Source: Vibrio sp. 10N.286.49.B3
GTDB lineage: Bacteria > Pseudomonadota > Gammaproteobacteria > Enterobacterales > Vibrionaceae
Length of the DNA: 64,000 bases
Direction: 5' to 3'
NCBI RefSeq assembly: GCF_002873395.1
Contig: NZ_MCUV01000004.1
Span: 124,001-188,000, forward strand
The translations under genes and the position numbers were made by a program. This document shows, in pieces, positions 1 to 10,250 of the stretch; the first letter of the stretch is position 1, and the number at the start of each line of letters is the position of its first letter. The notes beneath the pieces were generated by a model, which saw nothing but the letters and a program-made list of their open reading frames with translations, searched no databases and was not told the origin of the DNA.

Positions 1-1003
1 AAATACGTTCACTCTCATCACGATAAGCGCTGGCTTGTGTTTCGTATTGATTGACCACCATGACTTGCTTAACCATGATCGCAGCCACCAGCATCACGCC
101 AGCCACTGCCACTTTTTGCCAAACTTTCCAATGCTTTAAAAACGATGACTTGGCTTTGAACTCACCGGTTAAAAGGTTAATTGGGTTAATGTGCGCTTGT
201 TGAGAAAGCAAGATCATCGCCATTTCTGGCGGCTGCTTTTTCCACGTGATCTGGCTCGATGTTAACTCGCACGCTTGTGGGTAATTCGAGTAACAGTTCA
301 CCTGCCAAGCTTGCTGATGATTAGCCAATGCTGGTTTATCAGATGACAGGCTATGAGCGGTCTCTTTATCATCGCTCGACGTATCAGCCGACGATGATGC
401 GGTATCCGCTTGCTCATCCTCTGCCTTCTGCACTTTTTTAACCGGTGCTAGCCAATCGGATTGACAGAAAATATCAAGCCATGCTGCATCCACTGACGCC
501 CCTTGATGCGCCCCTTTACGTAATAGCCATTGACCATCACACTCCACTGCCGAGACTTGATTCTCTTGCGGTAAAGGTAGAGCAAGCACATCTGGCAATA
601 CCTTTTTAATATCGATATTGACCTGCTTAAACTGGCTAATAATGTGCTGTAACCATTGACGGTCAATCGCACAAATATCTGCTTTGCCTGCTGCTTTACG
701 CAACACGCTAAAGTGCAGTTCTTCCACATCTTGGGCGACTTCATCTTCAATAAGATAAGGTAACATGTTGTCAAATTGGCGCGCCCCGCCCGGTGGAATA
801 TCAACACTCGTTAACAGCACATCACTGGCTGAAACGAGGGCGATAGTGGTTCTTTGTTGTGCATAAGACGTCAATTCACCCAGCTGTTGCCAACGGTCAA
901 TTTCGCCACTTGCTATCACTTCTTGTTGGCTTGTAGACCACACCAACCATTGTATTTTTGCTTGTTGTTCGCTACTCAGCCGAACGGTCAGAAACTCGCT
1001 CAC
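1..1003 (-). CDS. gspL: Type II secretion system protein GspL (partial, runs off the window start)
   Basis: GspL is the inner-membrane platform protein whose cytoplasmic actin-like domain binds the GspE ATPase and whose periplasmic part pairs with GspM. About 334 residues are present; the usual length is near 400, so the C-terminal periplasmic domain is missing. The frame opens with GTG at 1003, preceded by a strong Shine-Dalgarno GGAGGG, and reads [20 protein letters not shown]. It stays open to base 1. A hydrophobic membrane segment ([14 protein letters not shown]) lies near residue 300. The start overlaps the end of gspK by 32 bases, so the two are translationally linked. A low-complexity Ser/Asp/Glu stretch near residues 190-215 precedes the transmembrane part. 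The assignment rests on operon position and architecture and is firm. Confidence 0.92.
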   Translation of the reverse strand, partial: MSEFLTVRLSSEQQAKIQWLVWSTSQQEVIASGEIDRWQQLGELTSYAQQRTTIALVSASDVLLTSVDIPPGGARQFDNMLPYLIEDEVAQDVEELHFSVLRKAAGKADICAIDRQWLQHIISQFKQVNIDIKKVLPDVLALPLPQENQVSAVECDGQWLLRKGAHQGASVDAAWLDIFCQSDWLAPVKKVQKAEDEQADTASSSADTSSDDKETAHSLSSDKPALANHQQAWQVNCYSNYPQACELTSSQITWKKQPPEMAMILLSQQAHINPINLLTGEFKAKSSFLKHWKVWQKVAVAGVMLVAAIMVKQVMVVNQYETQASAYRDESERI

Positions 1004-2036
1004 TGATCCCTCCAAAACGACGGCGTACTACCGTCACAGACTCTCGATTATCACTATAAAAAAGGCTTCGGATCCTCACTCGAGATTCGTCCACTAATAC
1101 TTGTGCATCTAATTCAAAATATTGGCTATCAACGCCTAAATACGCTTTCGCCTTACCGCTCACTTCGGTGCTAATGTTGGCTAATGCACTTTCCGACATA
1201 AAGTCATCAATACTGTCCCAGCCATCATAAGGACGATCGGTGATCACCTGCTGGGCATCGGACTCACTAAGGTTTGGGCTAAATAATGCCACCAATAACG
1301 GCGCTTGCTCTGGCTGTAATGTATTGACGTTTAAGCGCCAGTCATCACTTGGTAAAGCACACACCATCGGCGAAACCTTTTCCATCACCACGGCATCGAC
1401 TTCACTGATCGCACGTAACTCACTGCTATCCGCTATAAATCCGCTGGCAGTCATGTAAGCCGGGGACATGCCTTCATAGGTACTATCGCCAACACCAGAA
1501 ACGGAACGAACCGCTTGGCTGCTATGGACAAATTCCCAAGTTGAATCCGCAATCACTTCGGTTTTATACGGCTCTATTTCTAGCTCATTAAGCAGATTAA
1601 CCAACACAGCAACCAAAAAAGGACGCTCGGTTTGTATATCACCCGGTTCAACTTGCGCAAGGACATTAAGATTAAAACACGCCTGCCTATCGATAATTCG
1701 ACCAGAGGCTAAGCCATAATCAAGCGGATAAACTTGCTCTTCTAATGCCCACGCTTGGTTTAAGTTAATCGTATCGCTATCACGGTAACTCTCTTCAATC
1801 CCGACTTTAGCTAACGCTTCAACTCCAACGCTGTACCAGTAAGCTTGTTGATAATTAACCTGATGCGTGGCGCGTTGAAACTGCAAAAACAGTCGCTCTG
1901 ACATGCTGGCTGCGATGGTCGCCATTACCGCCAGTAGCATTAAGATGATGATCAGTGCCACACCTTGTTGACGACCTTTCGCTCGGATTTTTCCTTTGCC
2001 AAAGGTATGACGAGGAGCGTGCGATTTAGTTGTCAT
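972..2036 (-). CDS. gspK: Type II secretion minor pseudopilin GspK
   Basis: GspK caps the tip of the secretion pseudopilus together with GspI and GspJ. The 354-residue protein has a long basic leader and then a prepilin peptidase site (KGRQQG before [14 protein letters not shown]). Position +5 is not glutamate, which is typical of GspK and unlike the other pseudopilins. The rest is the large periplasmic alpha-helical insert domain expected for the family, and the length fits. The start overlaps the end of gspJ by 11 bases and the end overlaps gspL, consistent with one long polycistronic message. Confidence 0.95.
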   Translation of the reverse strand: MTTKSHAPRHTFGKGKIRAKGRQQGVALIIILMLLAVMATIAASMSERLFLQFQRATHQVNYQQAYWYSVGVEALAKVGIEESYRDSDTINLNQAWALEEQVYPLDYGLASGRIIDRQACFNLNVLAQVEPGDIQTERPFLVAVLVNLLNELEIEPYKTEVIADSTWEFVHSSQAVRSVSGVGDSTYEGMSPAYMTASGFIADSSELRAISEVDAVVMEKVSPMVCALPSDDWRLNVNTLQPEQAPLLVALFSPNLSESDAQQVITDRPYDGWDSIDDFMSESALANISTEVSGKAKAYLGVDSQYFELDAQVLVDESRVRIRSLFYSDNRESVTVVRRRFGGISERVSDRSAE

Positions 2037-2703
2037 CGTTCTCTCCTGCTATGCTGCCATTTAGCTTACCGCCTGAAGTGAGGTAGATACGCTTGATCAA
2101 ACCATAATCTTCTAATTCAATATTCACTGAAACCGCTTGGGGCAATGTCAGCGTTTGTTCCCACTCTTTTAACCAGTTACTGCCATCATAAAACTCAAGA
2201 TTAAAATCGGTCACTTGGCTAAGCAGGGGAGTCACAATGCCCTCTTGCCCAACGGGGGTATCTGGGTAGCGCCACCACACACGTTGTAAGGTTTCATCTT
2301 GAATGCGATAGCCAACCTTGGTCACTTCTCCACGAGGGAATTGTTGCTGTGGGTTGTGCCAACCTAAACGGGTAAAGAGCACGCCTTTGGTATCCGATTC
2401 CAATAGGTAATCTTGCCAATAGATCAGTTGACCGGCTGGCGCTTCACCATTGGTGCGAAATTGACGCAGTGCCATCTGACGAAAATCACTATCGAGATAC
2501 ACTAAAGCGCGTTGCAGTTCACTTAGGCGATGGCTACGCTCTTGAGATGCAACGTTACTGCGCTGAACTTGGTTAACCACTTGATAGGCTGCCACGCTCA
2601 TTGCGGCAAAAATAGCAATGGCGACCAAGACTTCAATCAGGGTGAAACCTGCCACTTTACGCACAGCGGATCGTTTAAAATGACGGCGGTTAGTTGGCGA
2701 CAT
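2026..2703 (-). CDS. gspJ: Type II secretion minor pseudopilin GspJ
   Basis: GspJ is a minor pseudopilin of the tip complex with GspI and GspK. The 225-residue product has a basic leader followed by the type IV prepilin motif [20 protein letters not shown], with the conserved Glu at +5 of the mature protein. A periplasmic pseudopilin domain follows, with the WYRYPD-like and CYxF-like segments of the family only loosely recognisable. It overlaps gspI by 14 bases and gspK by 11. ATG start; no other product is likely in this context. Confidence 0.95.
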   Translation of the reverse strand: MSPTNRRHFKRSAVRKVAGFTLIEVLVAIAIFAAMSVAAYQVVNQVQRSNVASQERSHRLSELQRALVYLDSDFRQMALRQFRTNGEAPAGQLIYWQDYLLESDTKGVLFTRLGWHNPQQQFPRGEVTKVGYRIQDETLQRVWWRYPDTPVGQEGIVTPLLSQVTDFNLEFYDGSNWLKEWEQTLTLPQAVSVNIELEDYGLIKRIYLTSGGKLNGSIAGENDDN

Positions 2704-3055
2704 AACTTCTCACCGTGATAAGTGGGCTGCTGTCTTTATTGGCGGCAACACTGACATCAAAGGCTTTAAGGATATTGTCACTGGTGCTCACCGGAATGAC
2801 TTGCCAATACCAGGTTCTGCCTACCATCTCTTCTTCGCCTTTTTGTGCTTTTAGCTTCTCTTTACTTAGCATGACCTTCGCCATTTGGTTATCGACCACT
2901 AAGGCGGCAAAGGTCTTCTCTTCTAAATAGTTGAGCGTAGTAATGTGCTGGCTCACCGAACGGATAATACTCACGGCAGCCGTGGCAAAAATCGCCAACG
3001 CCACCAGCACTTCTAATAATGTAAACCCGCGAGTGCGATAGGATTTAGTTCTCAT
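2690..3055 (-). CDS. gspI: Type II secretion minor pseudopilin GspI
   Basis: GspI is the minor pseudopilin thought to nucleate tip assembly. The product is 121 residues, the usual size. The prepilin peptidase site is RGFTLLEVLVALAIFATAAV, with cleavage after the glycine, and the hydrophobic helix follows at once. The gene overlaps gspH by 11 bases upstream and gspJ by 14 bases downstream, consistent with coupled translation in the gsp operon. Confidence 0.95.
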   Translation of the reverse strand: MRTKSYRTRGFTLLEVLVALAIFATAAVSIIRSVSQHITTLNYLEEKTFAALVVDNQMAKVMLSKEKLKAQKGEEEMVGRTWYWQVIPVSTSDNILKAFDVSVAANKDSSPLITVRSYVAN

Positions 3056-3650
3056 CGTCTTGCTCTCCCGGCTCTAATAAACGGATAACGCCGGTATCTT
3101 TCACCACCACTCGCCAACCATCTTGCTCGGCATCTTCTTGTTGTGGGTAAAAGGATAAGGTGAAAGGCGTCATTTCACCGCTGGAAAAAATAAACAGTTG
3201 TGGCGGTTTGGCTTGTGGCTTTTCATCGCTATCGGCAAAGCGATCTTCATCAGCGAAACGGTCATCATCAAACAGACTGCCCGACTCAAATAAGCGCCCA
3301 TCGTCAGCCCATGCGCCGCCACCTAAGGTTAAATCCAGTGCCACGCCTGAGCCGTCTAATTCTGTTGTTTGTGGAATTTTACCCACGTTTGATTCAACCC
3401 AACCGTCGGCGGTGAGTATCAATAGGGTGTAGCTGTCTTTTCTGTCGTCGACACGAATACCAAAATCTTTACCACTGAGCAGCGCTTCTTCGTTTAATAG
3501 ACGCAAACGCTGATATAAGCTCTGGCCGTAATGCTTCGCTTCATCTTTACTATTGGTTGGGATCGAACCGATAACCGCCACCGCCGTTATGGATAACAGC
3601 ACTAAAACCAGTAGAATTTCGATTAGGGTGAAGCCTTGGTGTTTTTTCAT
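3045..3650 (-). CDS. gspH: Type II secretion minor pseudopilin GspH
   Basis: GspH is a minor pseudopilin linking the tip to the GspG shaft. The ATG at 3650 gives a short leader MKKHQG before FTLIEILLVLVLL, matching the very short leader of Vibrio GspH. The ATG at 3659 (adds MSH) is also possible. A TTG at 3692 would give an improbably long leader. Neither start has a strong ribosome site. About 201 residues. The conserved GGGAW and LFIFSSGEMTPF segments are present. Residues about 128-143 carry an acidic duplicated stretch (DDDRFADEDRFADSDE) that looks like a local expansion. Unlike the other gsp junctions, 144 non-coding bases separate it from gspG. Confidence 0.93.
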   Translation of the reverse strand: MKKHQGFTLIEILLVLVLLSITAVAVIGSIPTNSKDEAKHYGQSLYQRLRLLNEEALLSGKDFGIRVDDRKDSYTLLILTADGWVESNVGKIPQTTELDGSGVALDLTLGGGAWADDGRLFESGSLFDDDRFADEDRFADSDEKPQAKPPQLFIFSSGEMTPFTLSFYPQQEDAEQDGWRVVVKDTGVIRLLEPGEQDDEN

Positions 3651-3706
3651 GTGACTCATTAATTTATGAGCAATATGGAAGTGATGATGCAAACGACTGA
3701 CGCCTT

Positions 3707-3741
3707 CCCTGTTCGCTTAGCAATGCGCGTCCGTGCCCATT
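3707..3741 (-). repeat. Dispersed hairpin repeat, copy A (gspG-gspH gap)
   Basis: Read on the minus strand this stretch gives an imperfect palindrome (AATGGGC, 6-base loop, GCgCATT) followed by GCTAAGCGAACAGGG. It matches the copy at 56054-56088 at about 31 of 35 positions and is related to the copy at 20892-20925. It lies in the only sizeable gap of the gsp operon, directly after the major pseudopilin gene gspG. The similarity was found by eye. Confidence 0.75.
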
Positions 3742-3794
3742 GCTGTCTGCTCAACCACATCCATATTGCTGATCGGTGATTTTCTTGATAGATC

Positions 3795-4238
3795 TTATTG
3801 GAAGTCTTGGATGTTCCAGTTACCAATATCTTGTGCTGCACCTTCACCGCCTTCTTGGCCATCTGCGCCTAGCGTGAAGATATCGATGTCACCGTTGTCG
3901 CCTGGGCTTAGGTACTGGTACTCGTTGCCCCATGGATCATTAGGTAGACGACGAATGTAGCCACCGTCACGGTAGTTGCGTGGCTCTGGGTTACCAGGCT
4001 TAGTCACTAGTGCATCTAGACCTTGATCGGTGGTTGGGTAAACACTGTTGTCTAGCTTGTACATATCCAGCGCATTTTCTAATGCTACGATATCAGTGAT
4101 AGCTTTTTGTTGGTCCGCTTTTTCTTTGTTACCTAATAGGTTTGGTACAACAAAACTGGCTAAAATACCTAGAATTACCACTACAACCATTACTTCTAAC
4201 AGTGTAAAGCCCGATTGTTTTTTCATGTTACGTTTCAT
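3795..4238 (-). CDS. gspG: Type II secretion major pseudopilin GspG
   Basis: GspG polymerises into the periplasmic pseudopilus that drives secretion. The ATG at 4238 is chosen because GGAG lies 6 bases before it; an upstream TTG at 4250 overlaps that ribosome site. The 147-residue preprotein reads MKRNMKKQSG, then FTLLEVMVVVVILGILASFV, a canonical prepilin site with Glu at +5. The calcium-binding C-terminal loop region (YQYLSPGDNGDIDIFTLGADG) is present, and the length equals that of Vibrio EpsG. Followed by a 144-base gap carrying a hairpin repeat before gspH, which may help to set its excess over the minor pseudopilins. Confidence 0.97.
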   Translation of the reverse strand: MKRNMKKQSGFTLLEVMVVVVILGILASFVVPNLLGNKEKADQQKAITDIVALENALDMYKLDNSVYPTTDQGLDALVTKPGNPEPRNYRDGGYIRRLPNDPWGNEYQYLSPGDNGDIDIFTLGADGQEGGEGAAQDIGNWNIQDFQ

Positions 4239-4286
4239 CGTTTTCTCCAAAGGTTGTGTGATATCGTAAATAGTAGGGCTCGCCTA

Positions 4287-5525
4287 TTACTTACCACTCA
4301 TTAAGTTATTCATTTCTAACATCGGCATCAATGTTGCCATCACGATAAACAGAACTAAACCCGCCATCAAGGCGATCAGGGCTGGAGTGAAGACTCCTAA
4401 CGCAATATTGACACTCGATTCAAAGTTTTGATCTTGCGTGTCTGCCGCTCGAGTTAGCATGTGCTCTAATTGACCACTCTGCTCACCACTGGCAATCATG
4501 TGCAGCATCATCGGTGGGAAGAGCTTGGTTTGATCTAATGAGCGACGCAAACTTGCCCCTTCACGTACGTTATCAGCCGCCAGTAACACCTGCGCTTTCA
4601 CGTATTGATTCGACATAACATCGACTGCCACTTTCATGCCATCGAGAATCGGAATCGCACTGGAAGTACAAATCGATAATGTGCGTGCAAAACGGGCAGT
4701 GTTTAACCCTTTCGCTATCTTGCCAATCAGCGGCATGCTAATGATTTTTTTATCCCAACTCATGCGAATTTTTGGCTTACTGAGTGCCACGCGGCTGAGG
4801 TAAAATAGGACGGTAAACGTCACCACTAATACCACGCCCCACTCTTGAATAAATTCACTGGCTGCCAATAGGAACTGAGTCGATTCTGGTAGCGTTTGTC
4901 CCATCTGAATAATAGGCTCGATGATTTTTGGTACCACCGCTGCCAACAGAAACGAGACGATTGCCACCGCAAAGACCACCAATACCACTGGGTAAATAAG
5001 CGCCTGCATTAGCTTCGAACGCATCTTTTGACGGTTCTCTGCATAGTCCGCTAAACGCTCTAAGATCGCATCTAAGTGACCAGACTTCTCGCCCGCTGCC
5101 ACCATAGAACGAAACAGTTCATCAAAGATGTGTGGGTAGTCTGCCAAGCTATCAGCCAAGCTATAACCTTCCGTCACTTTTGAACGAACCGCAGCAAGCA
5201 TAGTGCGAATACGTGGCTTTTCAGATTGCTCAGAAACGGCTTTTAAACACTCTTCTAATGGCATACCTGATTGAACAAGTGTTGAGAGTTGACGGGTGAT
5301 CAAAGCTAAGTCTGGGGTACTAATACCACGCTTGAAGTTGACCGCGGCAGGTTGACCTGAACCGGGTTTGCTTGCCGCAGATTTGGCTTTGGTTTCTGTC
5401 ACCTCAACGGGAATTAACCCTTGCTCTTTTAAACGCTGGCGCACCTGACGAGCATTATCACCATCGATATTGCCTTTCTTCTGTTTGCCTTTTGCATCTA
5501 ATGCTTTGTATTCAAATGCCGCCAT
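4287..5525 (-). CDS. gspF: Type II secretion inner-membrane platform protein GspF
   Basis: GspF is the polytopic inner-membrane protein of the assembly platform, homologous to PilC. The 412-residue protein has two cytoplasmic GspF domains (roughly residues 80-200 and 280-400), each followed by hydrophobic helices: about 180-205, 230-250 and 380-405. The N-terminus MAAFEYKALDAKGKQKKG is the standard family start. The gene begins 3 bases after the gspE stop, so translation is probably coupled. Confidence 0.97.
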   Translation of the reverse strand: MAAFEYKALDAKGKQKKGNIDGDNARQVRQRLKEQGLIPVEVTETKAKSAASKPGSGQPAAVNFKRGISTPDLALITRQLSTLVQSGMPLEECLKAVSEQSEKPRIRTMLAAVRSKVTEGYSLADSLADYPHIFDELFRSMVAAGEKSGHLDAILERLADYAENRQKMRSKLMQALIYPVVLVVFAVAIVSFLLAAVVPKIIEPIIQMGQTLPESTQFLLAASEFIQEWGVVLVVTFTVLFYLSRVALSKPKIRMSWDKKIISMPLIGKIAKGLNTARFARTLSICTSSAIPILDGMKVAVDVMSNQYVKAQVLLAADNVREGASLRRSLDQTKLFPPMMLHMIASGEQSGQLEHMLTRAADTQDQNFESSVNIALGVFTPALIALMAGLVLFIVMATLMPMLEMNNLMSGK

Positions 5526-5528
5526 AGT

Positions 5529-7031
5529 TTAGCCTTCCTTTGTTACACGCATAACTTCTTCAAGGGAAGTAATGCCACGTTTCACTTTCGCTAAACCATC
5601 GTCACGAATACTTGGGGTTTTGGCACGTACCGCTTTATCAATCGCTTGCTCACCCACTTCGCTGTGGATCAACTCTTGGACTTCTTCATCAACCATCAGC
5701 AGTTCATGAATACCCGTACGACCACGATAGCCTTTGTTATTACAGTGCTCACAACCATGCGGCTTGTACAGCACTAGGTCATCTTGCTCGGTAAGGTTAA
5801 ACAGTTTCTTCTGCTCTTTGTCCGCTTGGTATGGCACTTTACATTGCTTACATAAAGTACGTACCAGACGCTGAGCAAGTACGCCCAGTAAAGAGGAGGA
5901 GATAAGGAAAGGTTCGATACCCATGTCGCGCATACGAGTGATAGCACCAATCGCCGTGTTGGTGTGCAGCGTCGACATTACTAAGTGACCAGTCAATGAG
6001 GCTTGCACCGCAATGGACGCTGTCTCTAAGTCACGAATTTCACCCACCATCACGACATCGGGATCTTGACGCAAAATAGCACGCAGACCACGCGCAAAGG
6101 TCATATCCACTTTCGAGTTTACTTGGGTTTGACCAATGCCATCGATATCGAATTCAATCGGATCTTCAACGGTGAGGATGTTACGTTCGTTGCTGTTTAG
6201 CTCTTGTAGACCTGCATAAAGCGTGGTGGATTTACCTGAACCCGTTGGACCGGTGACCAAGATGATCCCGTGCGGTCTTTTGATTAGCTGACGGAAGTTT
6301 TCATGGTTTTCAGCCGTCATACCTAAGCTGTGCAGATCAAGACGAGTGGCATTCTTATCCAGTAGACGCATTACCACACGTTCACCGTGCGACGATGGCA
6401 TGGTAGAAACACGAACGTCCACCGCACGACCACCGATACGCAAAGAGATACGACCATCTTGTGGAACACGTTTCTCGGCGATATCCATTTTCGACATGAC
6501 TTTCACACGCGATACCAATAGCGGAGCAAGCTTACGACTTGGTGCTAGGATGTCACGCAATACACCATCCACACGGAAACGAATCGATAAGGTCTTCTCG
6601 AAGGTTTCGATATGGATATCCGATGCCCCTTCTTTGATCGCTTCACTGAGCATGGCGTTGATCAGTTTAATGATCGGCGCATCATCTTCAGATTCTAATA
6701 AATCTTCATCTTGCGGTAACTCTTCAGCTAATGAGAAGAAGTCATCGTTATCCGCGCCAATATCTTCCATTAACTGACGCGCTTCCGATGAATCTCGTTG
6801 ATAAGCATCGGTGAGCTTTTTATCAAACGCATCAATATCAATCGCGATCGGTGTGAACGGCGCTTTTAAGACACGGCGCACTTCAACCAAAGCTTGTGCT
6901 GAAATAGGTTCAACGTAGTAAAGCTCGGCTGGGCGCTCCGGATGAGGGAACTCCAGCACTAGCTTGTAACGATTGGCAAAGCTAAATGGCAAACGACGAT
7001 ACGCCGCTGCCATATCTAACATTTCACTCAT
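5529..7031 (-). CDS. gspE: Type II secretion ATPase GspE
   Basis: GspE is the cytoplasmic hexameric ATPase that powers pseudopilus assembly; it docks on GspL. The 500-residue protein has the N-terminal GspL-binding domain, then the secretion ATPase core. Visible motifs are Walker [14 protein letters not shown], the aspartate box [11 protein letters not shown], Walker [13 protein letters not shown] and the histidine box STLHTN. A four-cysteine zinc module (CKQC and CEHC) lies in the C-terminal part. The gspD stop and the gspE start overlap by one base. Confidence 0.98.
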   Translation of the reverse strand: MSEMLDMAAAYRRLPFSFANRYKLVLEFPHPERPAELYYVEPISAQALVEVRRVLKAPFTPIAIDIDAFDKKLTDAYQRDSSEARQLMEDIGADNDDFFSLAEELPQDEDLLESEDDAPIIKLINAMLSEAIKEGASDIHIETFEKTLSIRFRVDGVLRDILAPSRKLAPLLVSRVKVMSKMDIAEKRVPQDGRISLRIGGRAVDVRVSTMPSSHGERVVMRLLDKNATRLDLHSLGMTAENHENFRQLIKRPHGIILVTGPTGSGKSTTLYAGLQELNSNERNILTVEDPIEFDIDGIGQTQVNSKVDMTFARGLRAILRQDPDVVMVGEIRDLETASIAVQASLTGHLVMSTLHTNTAIGAITRMRDMGIEPFLISSSLLGVLAQRLVRTLCKQCKVPYQADKEQKKLFNLTEQDDLVLYKPHGCEHCNNKGYRGRTGIHELLMVDEEVQELIHSEVGEQAIDKAVRAKTPSIRDDGLAKVKRGITSLEEVMRVTKEG

Positions 7032-9064
7032 TACTTACTTTCCATCGCGTTCATTTGGTCGATAAAGGCTTGAATTTCAGCTGGGTGACGGATCTCTTCA
7101 CCAAATTCTGGCAAAACTGGAATGCCCGAATCATCCATTAATTTCAGACCTTCGCTCTGCTTGTACAGTTGCTCTGCGCGGATAAAGTTGTACTTACGCT
7201 GAGTGATACCATCGGCGGTCATACCATCACGAATAATGGTTGGCTTGATAAATACCATCAGGTTCTTCTTCTCAACTTGTGTGCTGGTTGATTTGAATAG
7301 GTGTCCTAGGAAAGGAATATCACCCAAGATTGGCACTTTAGATTCACTTTCTAGCGCACGCTCATCGATTAGACCACCTAAGACCAGCATTTGACCGTCT
7401 TCAATAATCACAGAGGTATTCAGTTGACGCTTAGCAAAACGTACATCGACCGCACCGTTAGCCCCTAATACGTTCGATACTTCTTGTTCGATATCCAGTT
7501 GAACTGAGTTACCTTCGTTAATTTGTGGTACGACTTTAAGCTTGATACCTACTTCTTTACGGTCAACCGTTTGGAATGGGTTGTCGTTGTTTGAGCCTGA
7601 CGTTGAACCTGTCAGTACCGGCACTTCTTCACCCACGATGAATGACGCTTCGCCATTGTCCATCACGGTGATGCTTGGCGACGATAGGATGTTCGAGTTT
7701 GAATCGGTCGATACTGCGCTGATTAATGCTGTCCAATCACCCATCGCTAGGCTCACTGCTGCACCATTTACGCCGCCTAATGCTGACGCTAAGCTTGAGT
7801 AATCACCTGGGGTTGTTTTCTCAATCGCAACTGGGTCGCCGTTACTATCGAAAGTGTAATCGGTTGTTGTGCTATCTTTCGCTTCTTCCAAGCCGACCAT
7901 CACTTGACCAATCGATGCGCCAGTATTGCCGTATTGGATCATCGCACCGGTTTCTAGGTTACCCCATTGAACGCCTAAGTTGATGCCATCGCCTTCCGCC
8001 ATTTCAATGATTAACGCTTCAATCAACACTTGTGCACGACGAATATCAAGCTGAGCAATCACATCTTGAATCGCGTTCATGATGTCCTGTGGCGCCGTGA
8101 TGATCAGTGAGTTAGTCGCAGTGTGCGCGCTGATAACCACAGAGTCACGCTGAGTATTTTTGCTACCTTTGCTGCTGCTTTTCTCTGCTTGCAGGTTGTC
8201 TGACACCCCTTTTAGCACATCAACAATTTCATCGGCTTTAGCATACTTTAGGTAAATAACGCGGTTGTTGCCTTTGGTTGCCATTTCCACATCTAACTGG
8301 CGGATAAGCTTTTTCAAACGGTCACGTACTTGAGGATCACCTGAGATTAAAATGGAGTTGGTGCGCTCATCGGCGACCAATTTAGGCTGTAGGAACTCAG
8401 GGGTGTTTTTCGCATCGGTGCTTTTATTGAGCGCTTCAACGATACGTACCATTTCGGCTGCTGAAGCATTCTCTAGCTCAACCAGCTCAATGTCTTTGTT
8501 ACCGGCTCTATCAACACGTTGGATGATCTCAGCCAGACGATTTACCACCGCTGCACGACCAGTGATCAAGATGATATTGGCTGGGTCGTAGTGAACCACG
8601 TTACCGGCGCCAGCGTTATCATTCAGTTGACGCAGTAGCGGTGACAATTCACGTACTGATACGTTATGTACCGTCACAACGCGAGTGATCACGCTGTCGC
8701 CTTTGATGTGGTCATCGTCGCCAACCACTGGGATCGCTGATGTTTTTGCGTCTTTTGCTTTGATGATTTTCAGTACACCTGAATCCATCTCAACAACGGC
8801 AAAACCATACACTTCTAATACGTTTAAGAAGAAGCTGTAGTATTGCTCTTCATTTAATACGTCATAACTGCGAACATCAATTTTGCCGCGTACTGACGGA
8901 TCAACGATGATCGTTTTTTCAAGATTACGTCCAACGATATTGATGAACTCTTGAATATCCGTCCCTTTAAAGCTAGCGCTAAAATCATTTGCTAGCCCGA
9001 CACTCGGCACACATAGCAAACTACCCGCCAATAACCATGTGCTCTTGTTAAACCAATGTTTCAC
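7031..9064 (-). CDS. gspD: Type II secretion outer-membrane secretin GspD
   Basis: GspD forms the outer-membrane secretin channel. A GTG at 9064 with GGGAG 7-8 bases upstream gives [20 protein letters not shown] and a signal peptide ending near VGLA. The in-frame GTG at 9079 lies upstream of that ribosome site and is less likely. About 677 residues. Order: signal peptide, N0 domain ([20 protein letters not shown]), N1-N3 secretin repeats, then the secretin core with [10 protein letters not shown], the [11 protein letters not shown] segment and VLGGLIDE. A short C-terminal S-domain-like tail follows. Confidence 0.97.
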   Translation of the reverse strand: MKHWFNKSTWLLAGSLLCVPSVGLANDFSASFKGTDIQEFINIVGRNLEKTIIVDPSVRGKIDVRSYDVLNEEQYYSFFLNVLEVYGFAVVEMDSGVLKIIKAKDAKTSAIPVVGDDDHIKGDSVITRVVTVHNVSVRELSPLLRQLNDNAGAGNVVHYDPANIILITGRAAVVNRLAEIIQRVDRAGNKDIELVELENASAAEMVRIVEALNKSTDAKNTPEFLQPKLVADERTNSILISGDPQVRDRLKKLIRQLDVEMATKGNNRVIYLKYAKADEIVDVLKGVSDNLQAEKSSSKGSKNTQRDSVVISAHTATNSLIITAPQDIMNAIQDVIAQLDIRRAQVLIEALIIEMAEGDGINLGVQWGNLETGAMIQYGNTGASIGQVMVGLEEAKDSTTTDYTFDSNGDPVAIEKTTPGDYSSLASALGGVNGAAVSLAMGDWTALISAVSTDSNSNILSSPSITVMDNGEASFIVGEEVPVLTGSTSGSNNDNPFQTVDRKEVGIKLKVVPQINEGNSVQLDIEQEVSNVLGANGAVDVRFAKRQLNTSVIIEDGQMLVLGGLIDERALESESKVPILGDIPFLGHLFKSTSTQVEKKNLMVFIKPTIIRDGMTADGITQRKYNFIRAEQLYKQSEGLKLMDDSGIPVLPEFGEEIRHPAEIQAFIDQMNAMESK

Positions 9065-9099
9065 GTCTTTCTCCCTCACTCACGTTGGATACGTCAGTA

Positions 9100-10035
9100 T
9101 TAAAATTCAATATAAATATCATGTTGCTGACCGTTACGCTCTACCGTGAGGTTCAGTTCAGTCAAATTGTTCATTTCTTTAAGAATGCTGCCCATTGCAC
9201 TTGGATCGGTTAAATCGGTGCCATTAAGCCCCACCGCAATATCACCCGACTGCAGACCAACCGAATTGAAAAGGTCCGCTTCTTTACCTGGGCTAACACG
9301 ATAACCAACCACGCTGCCCTCTTTCTTTACTTGAGAAAGACGAACGTATTGGAAGATTTGTTGTGGATCTTCAGTAATCGCCTGTTTGATGCTGGCTAGG
9401 TTGTCACCACTTTGGGCAGAGTTGTTGCTTTGCGTTCTGCTGGTGCGACTTGCTTTCGCGGCTGGCTGGCTTTGCGAGCGCTGATTGTAATCAACCCCTT
9501 CCAACATTAACGTTTCATGGCGACCTTGGTTATCAATGATGATGCGATCAACCAGTACTGAAGTCAGTTTTGCACGTGTACCATCAATTTCTTCACCAAT
9601 GCCGTAGGTATTTTGTTTACCTCGGTTAGCAATCACGGCCAAGCTGCGTTTATCATTCGAACTTGCCACCGCACCGACTAGCACCAAATTAAGACGCGTT
9701 TTTGGCGCATCGGTAACCACGGGCTTTTTCTCCACTTTTGGCGCTTCGGCTTTTGCTTTATAAACGCCAAACATGTTCATCGATTTTACTGCGCTTAAAT
9801 CGATTCCGGCTTGATTAACGACTGCCGTTCCATCTTTCGCAGGTTGCCAAGTAGAGACACTTTGTTGGCTACTTTGGTTCAACCAAGTGACTTGACCAAA
9901 CACCCATGCTGATGAGGCAATTAAGATAGCGGTGATGATAAAACTGGACTGTTGCTGAAGGACGGGGCCATTTTGAATTAATCGCGCCAAACGTGGAAAG
10001 CGATTTAGCTGAGCGCCTAACTCATTCAATTTCAC
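9100..10035 (-). CDS. gspC: Type II secretion protein GspC
   Basis: GspC is the inner-membrane protein that links the platform to the secretin periplasmic domains and helps to choose substrates. First gene of the operon; GTG start at 10035 with AAAAGGA 9 bases upstream. The 311-residue protein has a short cytoplasmic N-terminus, one transmembrane helix (about residues 32-48), the homology-region domain (TRLNLVLVGAVASS, about residues 112-180) and a C-terminal PDZ domain (VGYRVSPGKEADLFNSVGLQ to the end). A 35-base gap precedes gspD. Confidence 0.96.
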   Translation of the reverse strand: MKLNELGAQLNRFPRLARLIQNGPVLQQQSSFIITAILIASSAWVFGQVTWLNQSSQQSVSTWQPAKDGTAVVNQAGIDLSAVKSMNMFGVYKAKAEAPKVEKKPVVTDAPKTRLNLVLVGAVASSNDKRSLAVIANRGKQNTYGIGEEIDGTRAKLTSVLVDRIIIDNQGRHETLMLEGVDYNQRSQSQPAAKASRTSRTQSNNSAQSGDNLASIKQAITEDPQQIFQYVRLSQVKKEGSVVGYRVSPGKEADLFNSVGLQSGDIAVGLNGTDLTDPSAMGSILKEMNNLTELNLTVERNGQQHDIYIEF

Positions 10036-10250
10036 TAATAATATTCCTTTTACCTAATGGCAATAAACCTACACCTACAACACTAAAATTTGAGAGATGG
10101 AGCTAAAGTAGTGCGCGATTATATCATACCAATATTACAGAACATCGAACGTATGTTTGATTTTGCCACCGACCTTGAAAAATTGGCAGCACATCACCAT
10201 TTATAGAGGCATAGCGCTTGATTTTTATTAAATAGAGGTATTTTGTCACG
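10036..10250. promoter_or_regulatory. Divergent intergenic region gspC / hslR
   Basis: This 215-base AT-rich region lies between the divergent starts of the gsp operon (minus) and hslR (plus) and must hold both promoters. No well-spaced consensus sigma-70 promoter or known operator could be assigned by eye. The hslR ribosome site is weak (AGAGGT, about 14 bases before ATG). Confidence 0.5.

Noticed and set aside
448..807. A 119-codon minus-strand frame near the left edge
   Set aside because: It lies inside gspL in another frame; the gspL frame from the GTG at 1003 is open to base 1 and matches GspL architecture.
3659..3862. A frame overlapping the gspG end and the gspG-gspH gap on the minus strand
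   Set aside because: It overlaps gspG in another frame and runs through the hairpin repeat; no family resemblance.
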